A DNA stretch of 64,000 bases from Dehalococcoidia bacterium (GCA_011170375.1 DUEV01000006.1:1-64000), one strand, 5' to 3'. Positions 38,012 through 49,256 are shown, counted from the first letter of the stretch. Notes: generated by a model from the letters alone, not told the origin. Translations and numbers: made by a program.

Positions 38012-39562
38012 ATGGTCTGGCAACCGGAGATTGACGAACTGAAATACCGCAAGGAGCTTGCCGCCCAGATGGGTGGTCCGGAAGGTATCGAGCGACAGCG
38101 TAAGCGGGGCAAGCTCACCGTCCGTGAGCGAATCGAGGCAATATCCGACCCCGGCTCTTTCCACGAAATAGGAGGCCTGGCCGGTTCTGCTAAATACGAG
38201 GGTGAAAAGCTGGTCTCATTTACCCCGGCCAACTCGGTAATGGGTATCTGCACCATCAACGGACGCAAGGTGGTCCTCAATGGAGGCGATTTTACGGTGA
38301 GGGGCGGGGCCTCCGATGCCGCTATTGCCGACAAGCGGGGACGTGCCCAGAAAATGTCCGTAGAATGGAAGATGCCCTATGTCCGCCTCCTCGATGCCAC
38401 CGGTGGCAGTGTCCGCACCTTTGAACAGATAGGCCGCACCTACATACCCATCAACCCGGGCACCTACGGTATCGAAAAGGTGCTCTGCCAGGTACCGGTC
38501 GTTTCGGCGGTACTCGGCTCGGTGGCCGGACTCCCGGCCGTCGAGGCCTGTCTCTCCCATTTCAGCGTAATGGTAAAGGGCATCAGCCAGGTTTTCCCCG
38601 GCGGCCCGCCCGTGGTCAAGGCTGCTCTGGGTTACGACATCACCAAGGAAGAGCTCGGTGACGAGCGGACGCAGGCCACCAGCGGGGTAATCGATAATGT
38701 GGCCGAGACCGAACAGGAAGCCTTCGACATGGTCCGGCGCTTTCTCAGCTACCTGCCGCAGAATGTTTGGGAGGTGCCACCCCGCACCGAGCCGACCGAT
38801 GACCCCAACCGCCGCGACGAGGAACTGCTCTCTATCATCCCCCGCAACCGAAGGCGGGGCTACGACCCACGCGCCGTACTGGAGCATGTCGTTGACCACG
38901 ACTCCTTTTTTGAGATTGGCCAGTTCTCGGGGCGCTCCCGGCTCACCGGACTGGCACGGGTAAACGGCTACCCGGTAGGTGCCATGATAAACAATCCCAT
39001 GTTCCTCGGTGGTTCGATGGACGTTTCCGCCGGGCTGAAGGTTATTCGCTTCATGCAACTCTGTGACACCTTCCACCTGCCCATGGTCTACTTCGCCGAC
39101 GAGCCGGGATTTTTAGTCGGAATCGAGTCACAGAAACAAGGCATCGTCCGCGCCGGTGCCAAAATGGTCTGCGCCACCTACCAGACCAGAATGCCCTGGA
39201 TAACGTTTGTTATCCGCCAGATATACGGTGTTGCCGGCCAGTGTCACGACCGGCCAGGCGGCATGTTCAAACGTGTCGCCTGGCCTTCGGCCAACTGGGG
39301 CTCGATGCACATCGAGGGCGGTGCCACTGCCGCCTATCGACGAGAGATTGATAGCGCCCCTGACCCCGAGGCAAAACGCCAGGAGATTGAACGCAGGCTC
39401 CAGGCCCTGGCCTCGCCATTCCGTACCGCCGAGGCATTTAACATCGAGGATATTATTGACCCGCGTGACTCGCGCCCTATACTGGTCGACTTTATCGAGA
39501 TGGCACAGGAGGAACTAAAGACACAGCTTGGACCTACCAGCGGGCCGAGCTATATGCCATAG
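38012..39562 (+). CDS. Acyl-CoA carboxylase carboxyltransferase (beta) subunit
   Basis: MGGPEGIERQRKRGKLTVRERI…VGAMINNPMFLGGSMDVSAGLKVIRFMQLCDTF. Confidence 0.9.
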   Translation: MVWQPEIDELKYRKELAAQMGGPEGIERQRKRGKLTVRERIEAISDPGSFHEIGGLAGSAKYEGEKLVSFTPANSVMGICTINGRKVVLNGGDFTVRGGASDAAIADKRGRAQKMSVEWKMPYVRLLDATGGSVRTFEQIGRTYIPINPGTYGIEKVLCQVPVVSAVLGSVAGLPAVEACLSHFSVMVKGISQVFPGGPPVVKAALGYDITKEELGDERTQATSGVIDNVAETEQEAFDMVRRFLSYLPQNVWEVPPRTEPTDDPNRRDEELLSIIPRNRRRGYDPRAVLEHVVDHDSFFEIGQFSGRSRLTGLARVNGYPVGAMINNPMFLGGSMDVSAGLKVIRFMQLCDTFHLPMVYFADEPGFLVGIESQKQGIVRAGAKMVCATYQTRMPWITFVIRQIYGVAGQCHDRPGGMFKRVAWPSANWGSMHIEGGATAAYRREIDSAPDPEAKRQEIERRLQALASPFRTAEAFNIEDIIDPRDSRPILVDFIEMAQEELKTQLGPTSGPSYMP

Positions 39563-39658
39563 TCCAAGCTACCGTGAGTAAAATGGGGGGGGGTAAGCAA
39601 TGGTAATCTACTATCCTGCCCTGTATAATGATGTGGAAAAATCACGGGAGCATGTAAC

Positions 39659-40624
39659 TTGGAAGACAAAAGTATCAGTCGGATACAGGAGATAGGGGCC
39701 AGGGTCAAGGAAAACATCGAGAGGGTAATCGTCGGTAAGAGCGAGGTTGTCGAGCTGGCGATAGTAACCCTGCTCTGCGAGGGGCACCTTCTCCTCGAAG
39801 ATGTGCCCGGCATCGGCAAGACAATGCTGGCCAAGTCGGTGGCGCGGTCACTCGGCTGCAGCTTCCGGCGTATCCAGTGCACCCCTGACCTGCTCCCCTC
39901 TGACGTTACCGGGACTTATATCTACAACCAGAAGACGGCGGACTTTGAGTACCGGCCAGGACCGATTATGGCCCAGGTCATCCTGGTCGACGAGATAAAC
40001 CGGGCCACCCCACGCACCCAGTCCGCCCTGCTCGAGGCAATGCAGGAACTCCAGGTAACCGCTGAGGGCGAGACCAAGCCACTGCCCCGGCCTTTCATGC
40101 TGCTGGCTACCCAGAACCCGATAGAACTGGAGGGTACCTTCCCCCTGCCCGAGGCCCAGCTCGACCGCTTTCTCCTCAAGGTCAGCATTGGCTACCCATC
40201 AGCCGAAGATGACCGTCTTATCCTGTCCCGCTTCCGACAGGCCGACCCACTTGAGGAACTGACACCGGTTGTCTCTTCCGAAGAGCTCCTCCAGATGCAG
40301 TCAGATTGCCGCAATGTCCACGTTGCCAACGACGTGGAAGACTATATCATCCGGCTTACCCATGCCACCAGGGAGCACGAGTCGCTCCAGCTCGGGGCCA
40401 GTCCACGGGCGATGCTTGCGCTATACCGGACAGCCCAGGCCCTGGCAGCGCTTCACGGGAGGGCGTTCGTCGTCCCGGACGACGTCAAGTACCTCACCCC
40501 CTTCGTCCTGGTGCACCGGATTATCCCGCGGGCTGAAAGCCACCTGCGCGGCCACACCGTCGAAGAGGTACTGAGAGAGGTTGTCGAATCAGTGCCGGTA
40601 CCCGTCGAAGAAGAAGTCAGCTGA
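39659..40624 (+). CDS. MoxR-family AAA+ ATPase
   Basis: LLEDVPGIGKTMLAKSVARSLGCSFRRIQCTPDLLPSDVTG; TTG start. Confidence 0.92.
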   Translation: MEDKSISRIQEIGARVKENIERVIVGKSEVVELAIVTLLCEGHLLLEDVPGIGKTMLAKSVARSLGCSFRRIQCTPDLLPSDVTGTYIYNQKTADFEYRPGPIMAQVILVDEINRATPRTQSALLEAMQELQVTAEGETKPLPRPFMLLATQNPIELEGTFPLPEAQLDRFLLKVSIGYPSAEDDRLILSRFRQADPLEELTPVVSSEELLQMQSDCRNVHVANDVEDYIIRLTHATREHESLQLGASPRAMLALYRTAQALAALHGRAFVVPDDVKYLTPFVLVHRIIPRAESHLRGHTVEEVLREVVESVPVPVEEEVS

Positions 40625-40637
40625 GGAAGGGTGAGGA

Positions 40638-41870
40638 ATGAGGGGTAGCTACTGGCCGTGGCTTGGTGGAGGCCTTTTTCTCATGGGAGTGATTCTGAAT
40701 CAGATACCCATGATGCTGGTGGCACTGTTGCTCTTGCTCGTGTGGGGTGCCACCCGACTCTGGGAACGCTACGCCCTGACACGAATTGAGTACCACCGCC
40801 ATCTCAGTGCCAAGCGTGCTTTCTTTGGAGAGGAGCTACTGCTAGAACTAGAAGTGACCAACCGGAAGCTCCTGCCACTTCCCTGGGTAGAGATTGATGA
40901 CGAAATGCCGGAGGACATAACCTTCCTCAAAGGCAAGACAACCTCGTCACACAAGACGGCCCGCGTACACCTGACCAGCCTCCTTTCCCTCGGCTGGTAC
41001 CACCGGGTGAAACGGCGCTACCCGATATGTTGCGACCATCGGGGCCATTTAACCTTCGGACCAGCACGCATTCGCTCCGGTGACCTGTTCGGCTTCTCCA
41101 GGCAGGAGATTGAGGTCAACGACGTTAACCGGCTCATTGTTTATCCCAAGATAGTACCGCTAGAACAACCGAGTATACCCTCAAAACAGCCTCTTGGCGA
41201 CATCCTCACCAAGAGGTATATCTTCCAGGACCCGATTCTCACCATGGGCGTCCGGGACTATCATTTCGGTGACAGCCTGAAGCGGATTCACTGGAAGACC
41301 ACGGCCCGCCTTGGTAAGCTGCAGACCAAGGTCTATGAACCGACTACCTCAGTTGATATGGGCATCTTCCTTGATGTCCGCACCGTGAAACCACCCACCT
41401 GGGGAATGATACAGCAGCGCCTGGAACTAGGTGTTATGGCAGCAGCATCGATTGCCAATCATGCCATGGCCGCCGGTTACCGGGTGGGCCTGTACGCCAA
41501 CCAGCGACGGCAGCCTATCGGTGAGCCGGTGAGGATACCGCCCAGCCAGCACACCGAGCAGATGGTGAATATACTTGATGCCCTGGCGCAAATTCACTCA
41601 GCGGCTGAGTCCATGCCGATATCCCGCTTCATCTCCCTGGAAAGCAGGAACCTGCCGTGGGGAAGCACCCTGGTATTAATAACCGCCATGCCGACAGAGA
41701 CCCTGCTGGCCACCCTACTCAGGATGAAGAGGTTCGGACGCCGGGTGGCACTGGTTATTATCGGCGGGCCAGAGACACCCAGCCTAGATGGTCTGCCCAC
41801 GTACCGTATTTCTGATGACGTGCCCTGGCGCGAAGTGGAGACGCTAACCTTGAAGGTGGCAATGCAATGA
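40638..41870 (+). CDS. DUF58 domain protein
   Basis: GDSLKRIHWKTTARLGKLQTKVYEPTTS; follows moxR. Confidence 0.9.
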   Translation: MRGSYWPWLGGGLFLMGVILNQIPMMLVALLLLLVWGATRLWERYALTRIEYHRHLSAKRAFFGEELLLELEVTNRKLLPLPWVEIDDEMPEDITFLKGKTTSSHKTARVHLTSLLSLGWYHRVKRRYPICCDHRGHLTFGPARIRSGDLFGFSRQEIEVNDVNRLIVYPKIVPLEQPSIPSKQPLGDILTKRYIFQDPILTMGVRDYHFGDSLKRIHWKTTARLGKLQTKVYEPTTSVDMGIFLDVRTVKPPTWGMIQQRLELGVMAAASIANHAMAAGYRVGLYANQRRQPIGEPVRIPPSQHTEQMVNILDALAQIHSAAESMPISRFISLESRNLPWGSTLVLITAMPTETLLATLLRMKRFGRRVALVIIGGPETPSLDGLPTYRISDDVPWREVETLTLKVAMQ

Positions 41871-43405
41871 ACGTCATAGCCCGACGACTGACAAGGCTGA
41901 ACTGGATAGCTACCATTGTTATCCCCACAGCGGTCGTCCTCATGGAGGTGTACTGGTTCTATCCGTGGCTACTCTGGCTGGGGAAAATGGAAATGTTTGC
42001 AGAGCCACGGGCGCCACTTAGTATCGGGGGTGTTATCTTCTTGCTTGGCGGCGGCTTTATTGTTACCCGGTACCTGCTCAGCCGGGAATGGTCTCTTAGC
42101 TTGGTCCGTTGGGGTGTCATCCTTTGTGGCCTGGTGGTAGTGTTTACCGTAATCCGCAGTGAATACCATGCTGGGTACGGGCTGTTCGACGGGGGGTGGC
42201 TTGTCCATACCAGCAGTATCCTGCTCGACTTCAGTCAAGCCCACACGTTAATGGTCGCACTACCGGCCGGTGCCTACCTATGGTGGCGAGGCATTAGGTA
42301 CGGTCGGTCTCCTCTTTATACCGCCACCGTTTACCAAAAATTCATGATTGGTATCATCTCCTTTGTCCTTCTTATTATCGTCTGGCGTGTAAGCCTAGGG
42401 GCCGGCTCCCTAGAAGAGCTTGCCTCAACCGTCGCTCCCCACGTAGCTGCCTTTTTCTTCTTCGCCCTGGTATCTCTAGCCCTCATCAATCTGGAATCAA
42501 TCCGGCAGCAAATGACATCAGAGGACATGGGACCATCATTTAACCGCCGCTGGCTGCCCATCCTGATAGCGGTAATTGGCGGCATCGTCCTTGTCGGAAT
42601 CGGTGTTGCCAGTATCTTCTCTCCCGAGTTCCTTGCCTTTCTGTCACGTCTGCTCGGCTCTATTGGCGACGTTGTCCGTACAGTAATCGGCTATATATTA
42701 ATACCCTTTGGTTTCATCGCTGCCGGCCTGTACTGGGTAGGGGAGTTCATAGTAAACCTTATCCGAGGCGAAAATATCCCTGAGTTCGAGGGGCCGGATT
42801 TCGACTTCGCAGAAGAAGCCACAGCCGAGGTCACTCAGGAGCAACTAATCCCCGAAGTCATCATCCTAGTGCTCAAGTGGGTACTCTTCGCCGTCGTCGC
42901 CATCATTGTCATCTACCTGCTCGCCAGGGCGGTATCGCGCTTCCGCGCTTCCCGGGCAAGGGTTGACGTCGAAGAGGTCAACGAATCGCTATGGAGCTGG
43001 GGAGGCCTTATGGCGGACGTTCGCCTCCTCCTGAGCGTAATCTGGCAACGTCTCTGGCGCAGGCGAAAAGAAACCACGCCAACCGACGCTACACCACACC
43101 GGTATCTTGAAGAGGATGAGACAGACACGGCGGACATTCGTACGATATACCGACGGATGCTACGGCAGGCATCACGCTTTGGTATGGGGCGTCGGAACCA
43201 CGAAACGCCTTACGAGTACCGGGGGCGACTGGGGCAGATAGCGCCCGATAGCCACGAGCCTCTGGCGGAACTCACCGACCTCTACGTCAATGTCCGCTAC
43301 GGCGAAACTGAGCCCCAACAGAGGCAGGTAAGTCGAGCCAACAGCCTGTGGCAGGCTTTAAAAAGGCTGCTGAGACCACCGGTGCCAGGTCGACCGCCGA
43401 TATAG
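41867..43405 (+). CDS. Membrane protein with C-terminal DUF4129-like domain
   Basis: Multi-TM; YRRMLRQASRFGMGRRNHETPYEYRGRL; MoxR-DUF58-DUF4129 arrangement. Confidence 0.8.
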   Translation: MNVIARRLTRLNWIATIVIPTAVVLMEVYWFYPWLLWLGKMEMFAEPRAPLSIGGVIFLLGGGFIVTRYLLSREWSLSLVRWGVILCGLVVVFTVIRSEYHAGYGLFDGGWLVHTSSILLDFSQAHTLMVALPAGAYLWWRGIRYGRSPLYTATVYQKFMIGIISFVLLIIVWRVSLGAGSLEELASTVAPHVAAFFFFALVSLALINLESIRQQMTSEDMGPSFNRRWLPILIAVIGGIVLVGIGVASIFSPEFLAFLSRLLGSIGDVVRTVIGYILIPFGFIAAGLYWVGEFIVNLIRGENIPEFEGPDFDFAEEATAEVTQEQLIPEVIILVLKWVLFAVVAIIVIYLLARAVSRFRASRARVDVEEVNESLWSWGGLMADVRLLLSVIWQRLWRRRKETTPTDATPHRYLEEDETDTADIRTIYRRMLRQASRFGMGRRNHETPYEYRGRLGQIAPDSHEPLAELTDLYVNVRYGETEPQQRQVSRANSLWQALKRLLRPPVPGRPPI

Positions 43406-43427
43406 GCAAGTCATTCCAGATGAAGCC

Positions 43428-44039
43428 ATGAAAGAAAAGTTGACACCAGAAACGGACGCATTGCTCGAGGAGACATTCCGGCAGTGGACGGAGGGAAAGG
43501 ATGCCGTCCGGTCACGAATCAGCATCTACGAGAAGGTCCAGGACATCCCCTATGCCGTTATTCCTGAGTTGGTCAGCGCTGAAGACTACATAGATATCCT
43601 TACGCTGGGTCGGGGCTCCTGCACGCCAAAGCACTTTCTGCTGTGCAACCTGTTCCAAAAGCTGGGACTGCTGGTCCTCTTCGCTGTCTACCCCTTTCGT
43701 TGGATTGATAACGCCGAGTTCGTGGACAACTATCCACAACCACTTAAAAAACTGACCGAAGAACTGCCGATGAGTCATCACCTCGCATGCAGGGTGGAGG
43801 TAGGCGGCAGGCTCATCTTAGTGGATGCCACCCTCGACTTACCTCTGGCAAAAGCGGGCTTGCCGGTAAACCATCACTGGGACGGCTTCAGCGACACGTT
43901 GCTGCCGATGACGCCTTGCGGAGAGGAGGCGCTTTACCATCCATCCGAGGCACACCTCATGGAGCCCCGCTCTGGGCAGCCATGGCTGAAGTTCTATGCC
44001 GGGCTTAACGCCTTTCTGGAAGAAGTGAGGCGATCCTGA
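43428..44039 (+). CDS. Transglutaminase-like protein
   Basis: LGRGSCTPKHFLLCNLFQKLG…HHLACRVEVGGRLILVDATLD Cys/His/Asp arrangement. Confidence 0.7.
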   Translation: MKEKLTPETDALLEETFRQWTEGKDAVRSRISIYEKVQDIPYAVIPELVSAEDYIDILTLGRGSCTPKHFLLCNLFQKLGLLVLFAVYPFRWIDNAEFVDNYPQPLKKLTEELPMSHHLACRVEVGGRLILVDATLDLPLAKAGLPVNHHWDGFSDTLLPMTPCGEEALYHPSEAHLMEPRSGQPWLKFYAGLNAFLEEVRRS

Positions 44040-44286
44040 AACCCGGCACAACCCAGAACATCTCATAGCTCTAGTCACCATTCCTCCCTGGGAACCTTTC
44101 TTATGCCACGCGAATCAGTGAAAGCATAGGCGAATACTGCATCTTGCGGGGCCGCCCGATGGGGCCACCAACACTAAACAGGAGCAGAACACTATATGAC
44201 AGCCCCTCTGTATAGTTGCTGTGTAAATTAAGAATAATTGCTCTCCAATGGCACTCAGCTTATAATTTGGGTGTGAGTGAAAAGCT

Positions 44287-44910
44287 ATGGATATAGGCTC
44301 GCTAATTCCTGAATTGTTAATGAAGCACCTGGCGGTCAGCAGTGTCACCCTTACCGGTTCACGCTTGAGAGGCGACGCTACAGAATGGTCTGATTGGGAC
44401 TTCCTGGTTGAGACTGCCGATTTCGAAGCTGTGTCAAAAGCGCTGCCGTCCCTGACTGAAAGCCTCGACCCTCTTAACCGACTATGGGACCCCTTAAGCC
44501 ATCATAAGATTTATATGATAATCATCAGAGGTCCGGTTAAAATCGACCTCATTTTCGACCATCCTCAGCAACCGGAACCACCCTGGACAGTAAGCAGCAA
44601 TACCATCAGTCTGATAAACAGCCACTTCTGGGACTGGATTCTATGGTTGGCTAGTAAAGAAGTCCGAAGACTCCACGACGTGACAAGGGAAGAATTTCAG
44701 AAAATGTGTGACAATTTGTTGGCACCACTCGGCTGTCTGCGTATCCCCAGTTCTGTCGAAGAGGCAGTGAGAGAGTATCTTACCGCTTTTGACCGTCAAA
44801 AAAGTCTATTCAAAATAGAAGTAGACCATAAACTAGAAACCGAGGTAATTAAGGGCCTGAGAGTGATGGGATTTAAACTAACTGACGCACCCGGAAATGA
44901 TGATAAGTAA
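44287..44910 (+). CDS. Nucleotidyltransferase-fold protein
   Basis: TGSRLRGDATEWSDWDFLVE; later VKIDLIFD. Confidence 0.75.
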   Translation: MDIGSLIPELLMKHLAVSSVTLTGSRLRGDATEWSDWDFLVETADFEAVSKALPSLTESLDPLNRLWDPLSHHKIYMIIIRGPVKIDLIFDHPQQPEPPWTVSSNTISLINSHFWDWILWLASKEVRRLHDVTREEFQKMCDNLLAPLGCLRIPSSVEEAVREYLTAFDRQKSLFKIEVDHKLETEVIKGLRVMGFKLTDAPGNDDK

Positions 44911-45054
44911 AGCGGTCCTCTTTGACCTGCCCGGAACCCAGTTTCATATCGCACCACCTAAGTGCAGGTGCCCGACAGCCCTACAAAACATTGGGTATCA
45001 TAAAAGGTGATAATTACCCTGCACAGCCGCAGCTAATATCACTGTAAGAATAAC

Positions 45055-45080
45055 GGGGGTTTCGCTTAAGCGAAACCCCC
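45055..45080. terminator. Perfect 26-bp palindrome, bidirectional-terminator-like
   Basis: GGGGGTTTCGCTT|AAGCGAAACCCCC. Confidence 0.55.
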
Positions 45081-45253
45081 TTAAGGTTTGCAGCAGCAGC
45101 CCGCCTTTAAACCTCAGAGCCGCTCTTAAGACCCCCCTTACACTACCCTAGCCTATACTATACGAATCCGCACGATCCGTAATAACGTAATAAGAAGAAG
45201 GCCAGCAAGCCGTTGAAGACCTACTGGCCTCGATGTATACCAAATGTTGTGAA

Positions 45254-45817
45254 CTACTTGATTATGATGTTACCTCGGGCAATATCAAAGTGAAAGAGTG
45301 GTCCATTTGGATAGAGTAGTCCGTTTGGATCGTCGCTTTCGTATATGCCTTTCGCTGTATTCTCATCTACTAGGGGCGTCGATATGTAGACAGTGTCCAC
45401 GTCACGACCGGGACTACCGCCGTCGACTATTACTCCCACTTTATAGCCTGTATAGGGAAGACCCGACGCCCATTCGCCGGCAACGACCTCGCCCCAGAAC
45501 CAGGCGGCCGGATTACCATCCAGTTCGCCTATCTTGATAGCGTTGATTCTCAGCCGGTACCAGCTCCCTGCCGGGGGACCAATCTCATAGCTACCTACCA
45601 TAAACCCCCCGTCAGGTTCTTTACCGTAGACCAGAAAACCACCACCAATTGGGACGCCATACGGGTTTATGCCTTCCCATTCGCCAGCCCCAACGACAAA
45701 ATGGGGCCGATGACCACAAAAATGATCACCACCCGCAACCGCTGGCACAGCTGTCACCAGACAGACACTCAGTAGTAGTACGACAGCCAGTAATACCCTG
45801 ATTCCTTTCTTTCTCAC
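45254..45817 (-). CDS. Secreted hypothetical protein
   Basis: Signal peptide MRKKGIRVLLAVVLLLSVCLVTAVPAVAGG. Confidence 0.7.
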   Translation of the reverse strand: MRKKGIRVLLAVVLLLSVCLVTAVPAVAGGDHFCGHRPHFVVGAGEWEGINPYGVPIGGGFLVYGKEPDGGFMVGSYEIGPPAGSWYRLRINAIKIGELDGNPAAWFWGEVVAGEWASGLPYTGYKVGVIVDGGSPGRDVDTVYISTPLVDENTAKGIYESDDPNGLLYPNGPLFHFDIARGNIIIK

Positions 45818-46076
45818 TTTCGTCCTCCTTTCTTTAACCCTTTTTACGTAAGATTTGAAGACACAACCTTGATAGGCCTCATCTCACCAATTCAGTCTAG
45901 CAGCTGTAGATTAAACCTCAACAAGCAGGGGGGTAGCATTATATTCAGCACCATGGTTAGCTGGATTAACCATTAATTTATATTGATAATCTAGCAATGC
46001 TACCTTATAATGTGGGCTATCGCCACACCGCCAACTCAAGGGAAGTGTTGTACAAAGCTTGACGGGAGTCGTGTAA

Positions 46077-49000
46077 ATGGCTAAGCAGTCCAAAGCTCGA
46101 ACCGCCTTCGGAAAAGACCTAGACTCCCTGCTTAAACGAGCCGGCAAGCTCACTATTCGGGAATACGCCGATGAGTGTGGGGTCAATTATAAGTACATCT
46201 CCCAACTGCGGACCATGCCAAACCGACGACCGGCCGGAGTCTATGCGCATCTCCTGAAACCATTCGTGCGACTGCGACTGCTTGATGTGACCGAGGGTCA
46301 CCAGCTTTCTATGAGACACCGTGGTAGGCCGCTGTCTCATTCCGAGTGCAGGGAGCTCTTCCCCAGCCTGCCCGACTATGAAATACTGGAATCCATAAAG
46401 CAGGCAGTTGAAACCCGACACAAAAAGAGCGCACTTCGGCCCCGCGGCCAGCGCCTTGCGCACGCGGAAGTCGGCTCCCCTCAGCCCGAGGAGGCCAGCC
46501 CTCTATATCGTAAAGTGTTTGTCGGCAGAGAGGCGGAGTTAAAGCAGTTCCAGTCTGCTTTCAATGCCGCCGTGTCTGGCAATGGGTCACTCGTAGCCGC
46601 GGTAGGGGAACCTGGCATCGGCAAAACTGCTATCTGTGAGCAGCTATCCACCTATGCCACTCTCCGTGGTGGTAGTATTCTGGTTGGCCACTGCTATGGA
46701 GAGGGAACACTGTCATTGCCTTACCTACCCTTCATTGAGGCAATACGCGGGTACGTCCTCACCCATGACACTGACGACGTGAAGAAGGAGATGGCAGTCG
46801 GTGCCGCTGACATTGCCAGAATTGTCGGCGAGGTCACTGAACGGCTTAAGGTAGAACCACGCACACAAGGTGATCCGCAGGAGGAACGCTATCGGCTAAT
46901 GCAGGCTGTAGCCAACTTCCTGACGAATGCAGCCATAGCTCGACCGCTGGTGCTTGTCTTGGAAGACCTTCACGATGCAGACATGGGAACCCTCGATATG
47001 CTCACATATGTCGCCCGTAACCTTGCCGGAACGCGGGTGATGCTTGTCGTCACGTACCGCGACATTGGGTTGGATGGGGTGCATCCGCTCTCAGCAACCC
47101 TGGCTGAACTCCATCGGGTTGCCTACTTCGACCGCGTCCCTCTACGCGGGCTCAGTATCGACGAGGTCAGGACGATGCTGGAGAACGTCACTGGTGGCTC
47201 AATCCCCTTGGGTCTTACCCAGGCAGTATATCGCCAGACCGAAGGGAACCCGCTATTCGTGCAGGAGGTAGTCCGCTACTTGGTGGAAGAAGGCATTATC
47301 AGCCAAGAGAAAGGACAATGGCACACTGTCGCCGTGACGCCTCTGGAAACACGCATCCCCGAGGGGCTGCGGGGCATCATCGAGAAACGTCTGTCCAGCC
47401 TATCACAGGAGTGTAACGAGATACTGTCAGTTGCCGCCGTCATCGGTAGGGAGTTTTCTCCTGAGGTATTGCGGCTGGTGACTAACATGTCTGACGAGGA
47501 TTTATTTACTGCTCTCGAAAAGGCGAAGTCAGCGGCTGTGATAGAAGAGCGCGCTGGGGTGGGAGCAGCCATAACGTATCGTTTCGGCCACGCCTTTTTC
47601 CGCCAGGCCTTGTATGAAGAGATTATTGCCCCGCGACGTATTCTTCTGCACCAGCGGGTAGCTCGGGCGTTGGAGGAAATATATGCCGCTCACCCTGAAG
47701 ACCATGCCACTGAGTTAGCTGAGCATTTCTCCCATTCGTCCGACCGAGCAGACTTGACCAAGGCAGTGTCTTATGGGCAGATGGCAGCGCAGCAGGCGAC
47801 CGATGTCTACGCATACGGTGAGGCGGTACGGCTGCTCGAGCAGACACTTAAGGTGCAGGAGATACTTGACCCGGAGGATAAGGCAAAGCGGTGTGACCTA
47901 CTCCTGACTCTAGGCAATGCCCTGATATGGGCAGGACAACCACGGCGTGTTGTCGATGAGACAGCACCCCTCGCATTAACACTAGCCGAGGATATCGGTG
48001 ACAATAATCGGGCTTCAAAGGTCTGTCTGCTCGCGGGACGTGCATTGATCTATTATGGCTCCGGGCCAGCCCTGGGTTCTCCTGAGTTTGCTTTATGGTC
48101 AGAAAAGGCTGACTATTACGCTCAGCCAGATACCATTGAACGGGCCTGGGCAGACATGTTTATGGGCACCGTTAAGCGTGTAGAGCGTGATTACAAGTCA
48201 GGTAGGGCTTTGTTGAGGAGGGCACTTGATTTAGCCCGCCGACTCAACGAACCAAGTACATTGTTCATGACTGCTCGTTTCTGGTTGTGGGGTTCGTTCG
48301 CCCCTCAACATGCCAGGGAAGCTTTTCAACTCGTGCAGGAGATCGAGCGGTGGTCAATGCAGGAAACGGATATTGCAGCCGAAATTTCTCTTCTCTTAGT
48401 AGTAAGGCACCTCTATTTGGTATTCGGATACCGTAGAAAAGCCGAAGAGGTTGCGAGCCAAATACGTGAGCTAGCCGAGCGAATACAGCAGACAAACAAT
48501 CTTCTAGTAGCAAGGTTATTTGATGCTCATTCGCTCTACATGGATGGAGGCCTGGAGGATGCGTTGGCTGTCTGCAGGGATGTGGCCAAGAGCAGCCGGG
48601 GGATGGGTCTGGAGGCATTTATGGGTACTTACCTTGGCATGGTCACAGGAAGGATTCAGATCTATTTAGGTCACGCTGAAAAAGAATCCCAAGCAAGAGT
48701 CCGGTGGTCTGAGAATACGGGGTATACCCTAGATCCTGTGGATAGTATCCTCTATCTGGCACATCTTGGGAGGAACGAAGAGGTTAATGAAATACTGGAG
48801 CGGGAAGTGGTATCACGAGCAGGTATCGAAACCGACTGGGAAGAGATGGCAGCAAGTTCGTGTGACCACTTCTTAGAAGCCGCGGTTCTTACAGGACATC
48901 GGAGTGCGGCAGCATTGCTCCAGCAGTGTTTTGCCGACAGCGGTATGCTCACCAGTGGTCAGTTCAGTCCGACAATCATCCCCCGTCATCTCGGAGCCGC

Positions 49001-49256
49001 AGCTGCGTTATTGGGTAGACCTGAAGAAGCCCGTGACCACTACCAGGAAGCAATGAGAGTCTGTACAGAGATGAGGTTCCGCCCCGAGCTGGCCCTTACC
49101 CGCCTCCAGCTTGCTGAGTTAATCCTGGAGCACTACCCTGATGAGAAGTCAGAGACGCTGGAGCACCTGGACTTTGCCATCAACGAGTTCCGCGAGATGA
49201 GGATGCAGCCCTCACTGGAGAGGGCGCTGAGGCACAAGGAGATCCTGGGAGTGTAA
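46077..49256 (+). CDS. STAND/MalT-like AAA ATPase with N-terminal HTH-like region and C-terminal TPR-like repeats
   Basis: VFVGREAELKQF…AAVGEPGIGKTAICEQL; LVLVLEDLHDAD. Confidence 0.85.
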   Translation: MAKQSKARTAFGKDLDSLLKRAGKLTIREYADECGVNYKYISQLRTMPNRRPAGVYAHLLKPFVRLRLLDVTEGHQLSMRHRGRPLSHSECRELFPSLPDYEILESIKQAVETRHKKSALRPRGQRLAHAEVGSPQPEEASPLYRKVFVGREAELKQFQSAFNAAVSGNGSLVAAVGEPGIGKTAICEQLSTYATLRGGSILVGHCYGEGTLSLPYLPFIEAIRGYVLTHDTDDVKKEMAVGAADIARIVGEVTERLKVEPRTQGDPQEERYRLMQAVANFLTNAAIARPLVLVLEDLHDADMGTLDMLTYVARNLAGTRVMLVVTYRDIGLDGVHPLSATLAELHRVAYFDRVPLRGLSIDEVRTMLENVTGGSIPLGLTQAVYRQTEGNPLFVQEVVRYLVEEGIISQEKGQWHTVAVTPLETRIPEGLRGIIEKRLSSLSQECNEILSVAAVIGREFSPEVLRLVTNMSDEDLFTALEKAKSAAVIEERAGVGAAITYRFGHAFFRQALYEEIIAPRRILLHQRVARALEEIYAAHPEDHATELAEHFSHSSDRADLTKAVSYGQMAAQQATDVYAYGEAVRLLEQTLKVQEILDPEDKAKRCDLLLTLGNALIWAGQPRRVVDETAPLALTLAEDIGDNNRASKVCLLAGRALIYYGSGPALGSPEFALWSEKADYYAQPDTIERAWADMFMGTVKRVERDYKSGRALLRRALDLARRLNEPSTLFMTARFWLWGSFAPQHAREAFQLVQEIERWSMQETDIAAEISLLLVVRHLYLVFGYRRKAEEVASQIRELAERIQQTNNLLVARLFDAHSLYMDGGLEDALAVCRDVAKSSRGMGLEAFMGTYLGMVTGRIQIYLGHAEKESQARVRWSENTGYTLDPVDSILYLAHLGRNEEVNEILEREVVSRAGIETDWEEMAASSCDHFLEAAVLTGHRSAAALLQQCFADSGMLTSGQFSPTIIPRHLGAAAALLGRPEEARDHYQEAMRVCTEMRFRPELALTRLQLAELILEHYPDEKSETLEHLDFAINEFREMRMQPSLERALRHKEILGV

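Noticed and set aside
38216-39076. 286-aa minus-strand ORF
   Set aside because: Antisense shadow of the carboxyltransferase gene in GC-rich coding sequence
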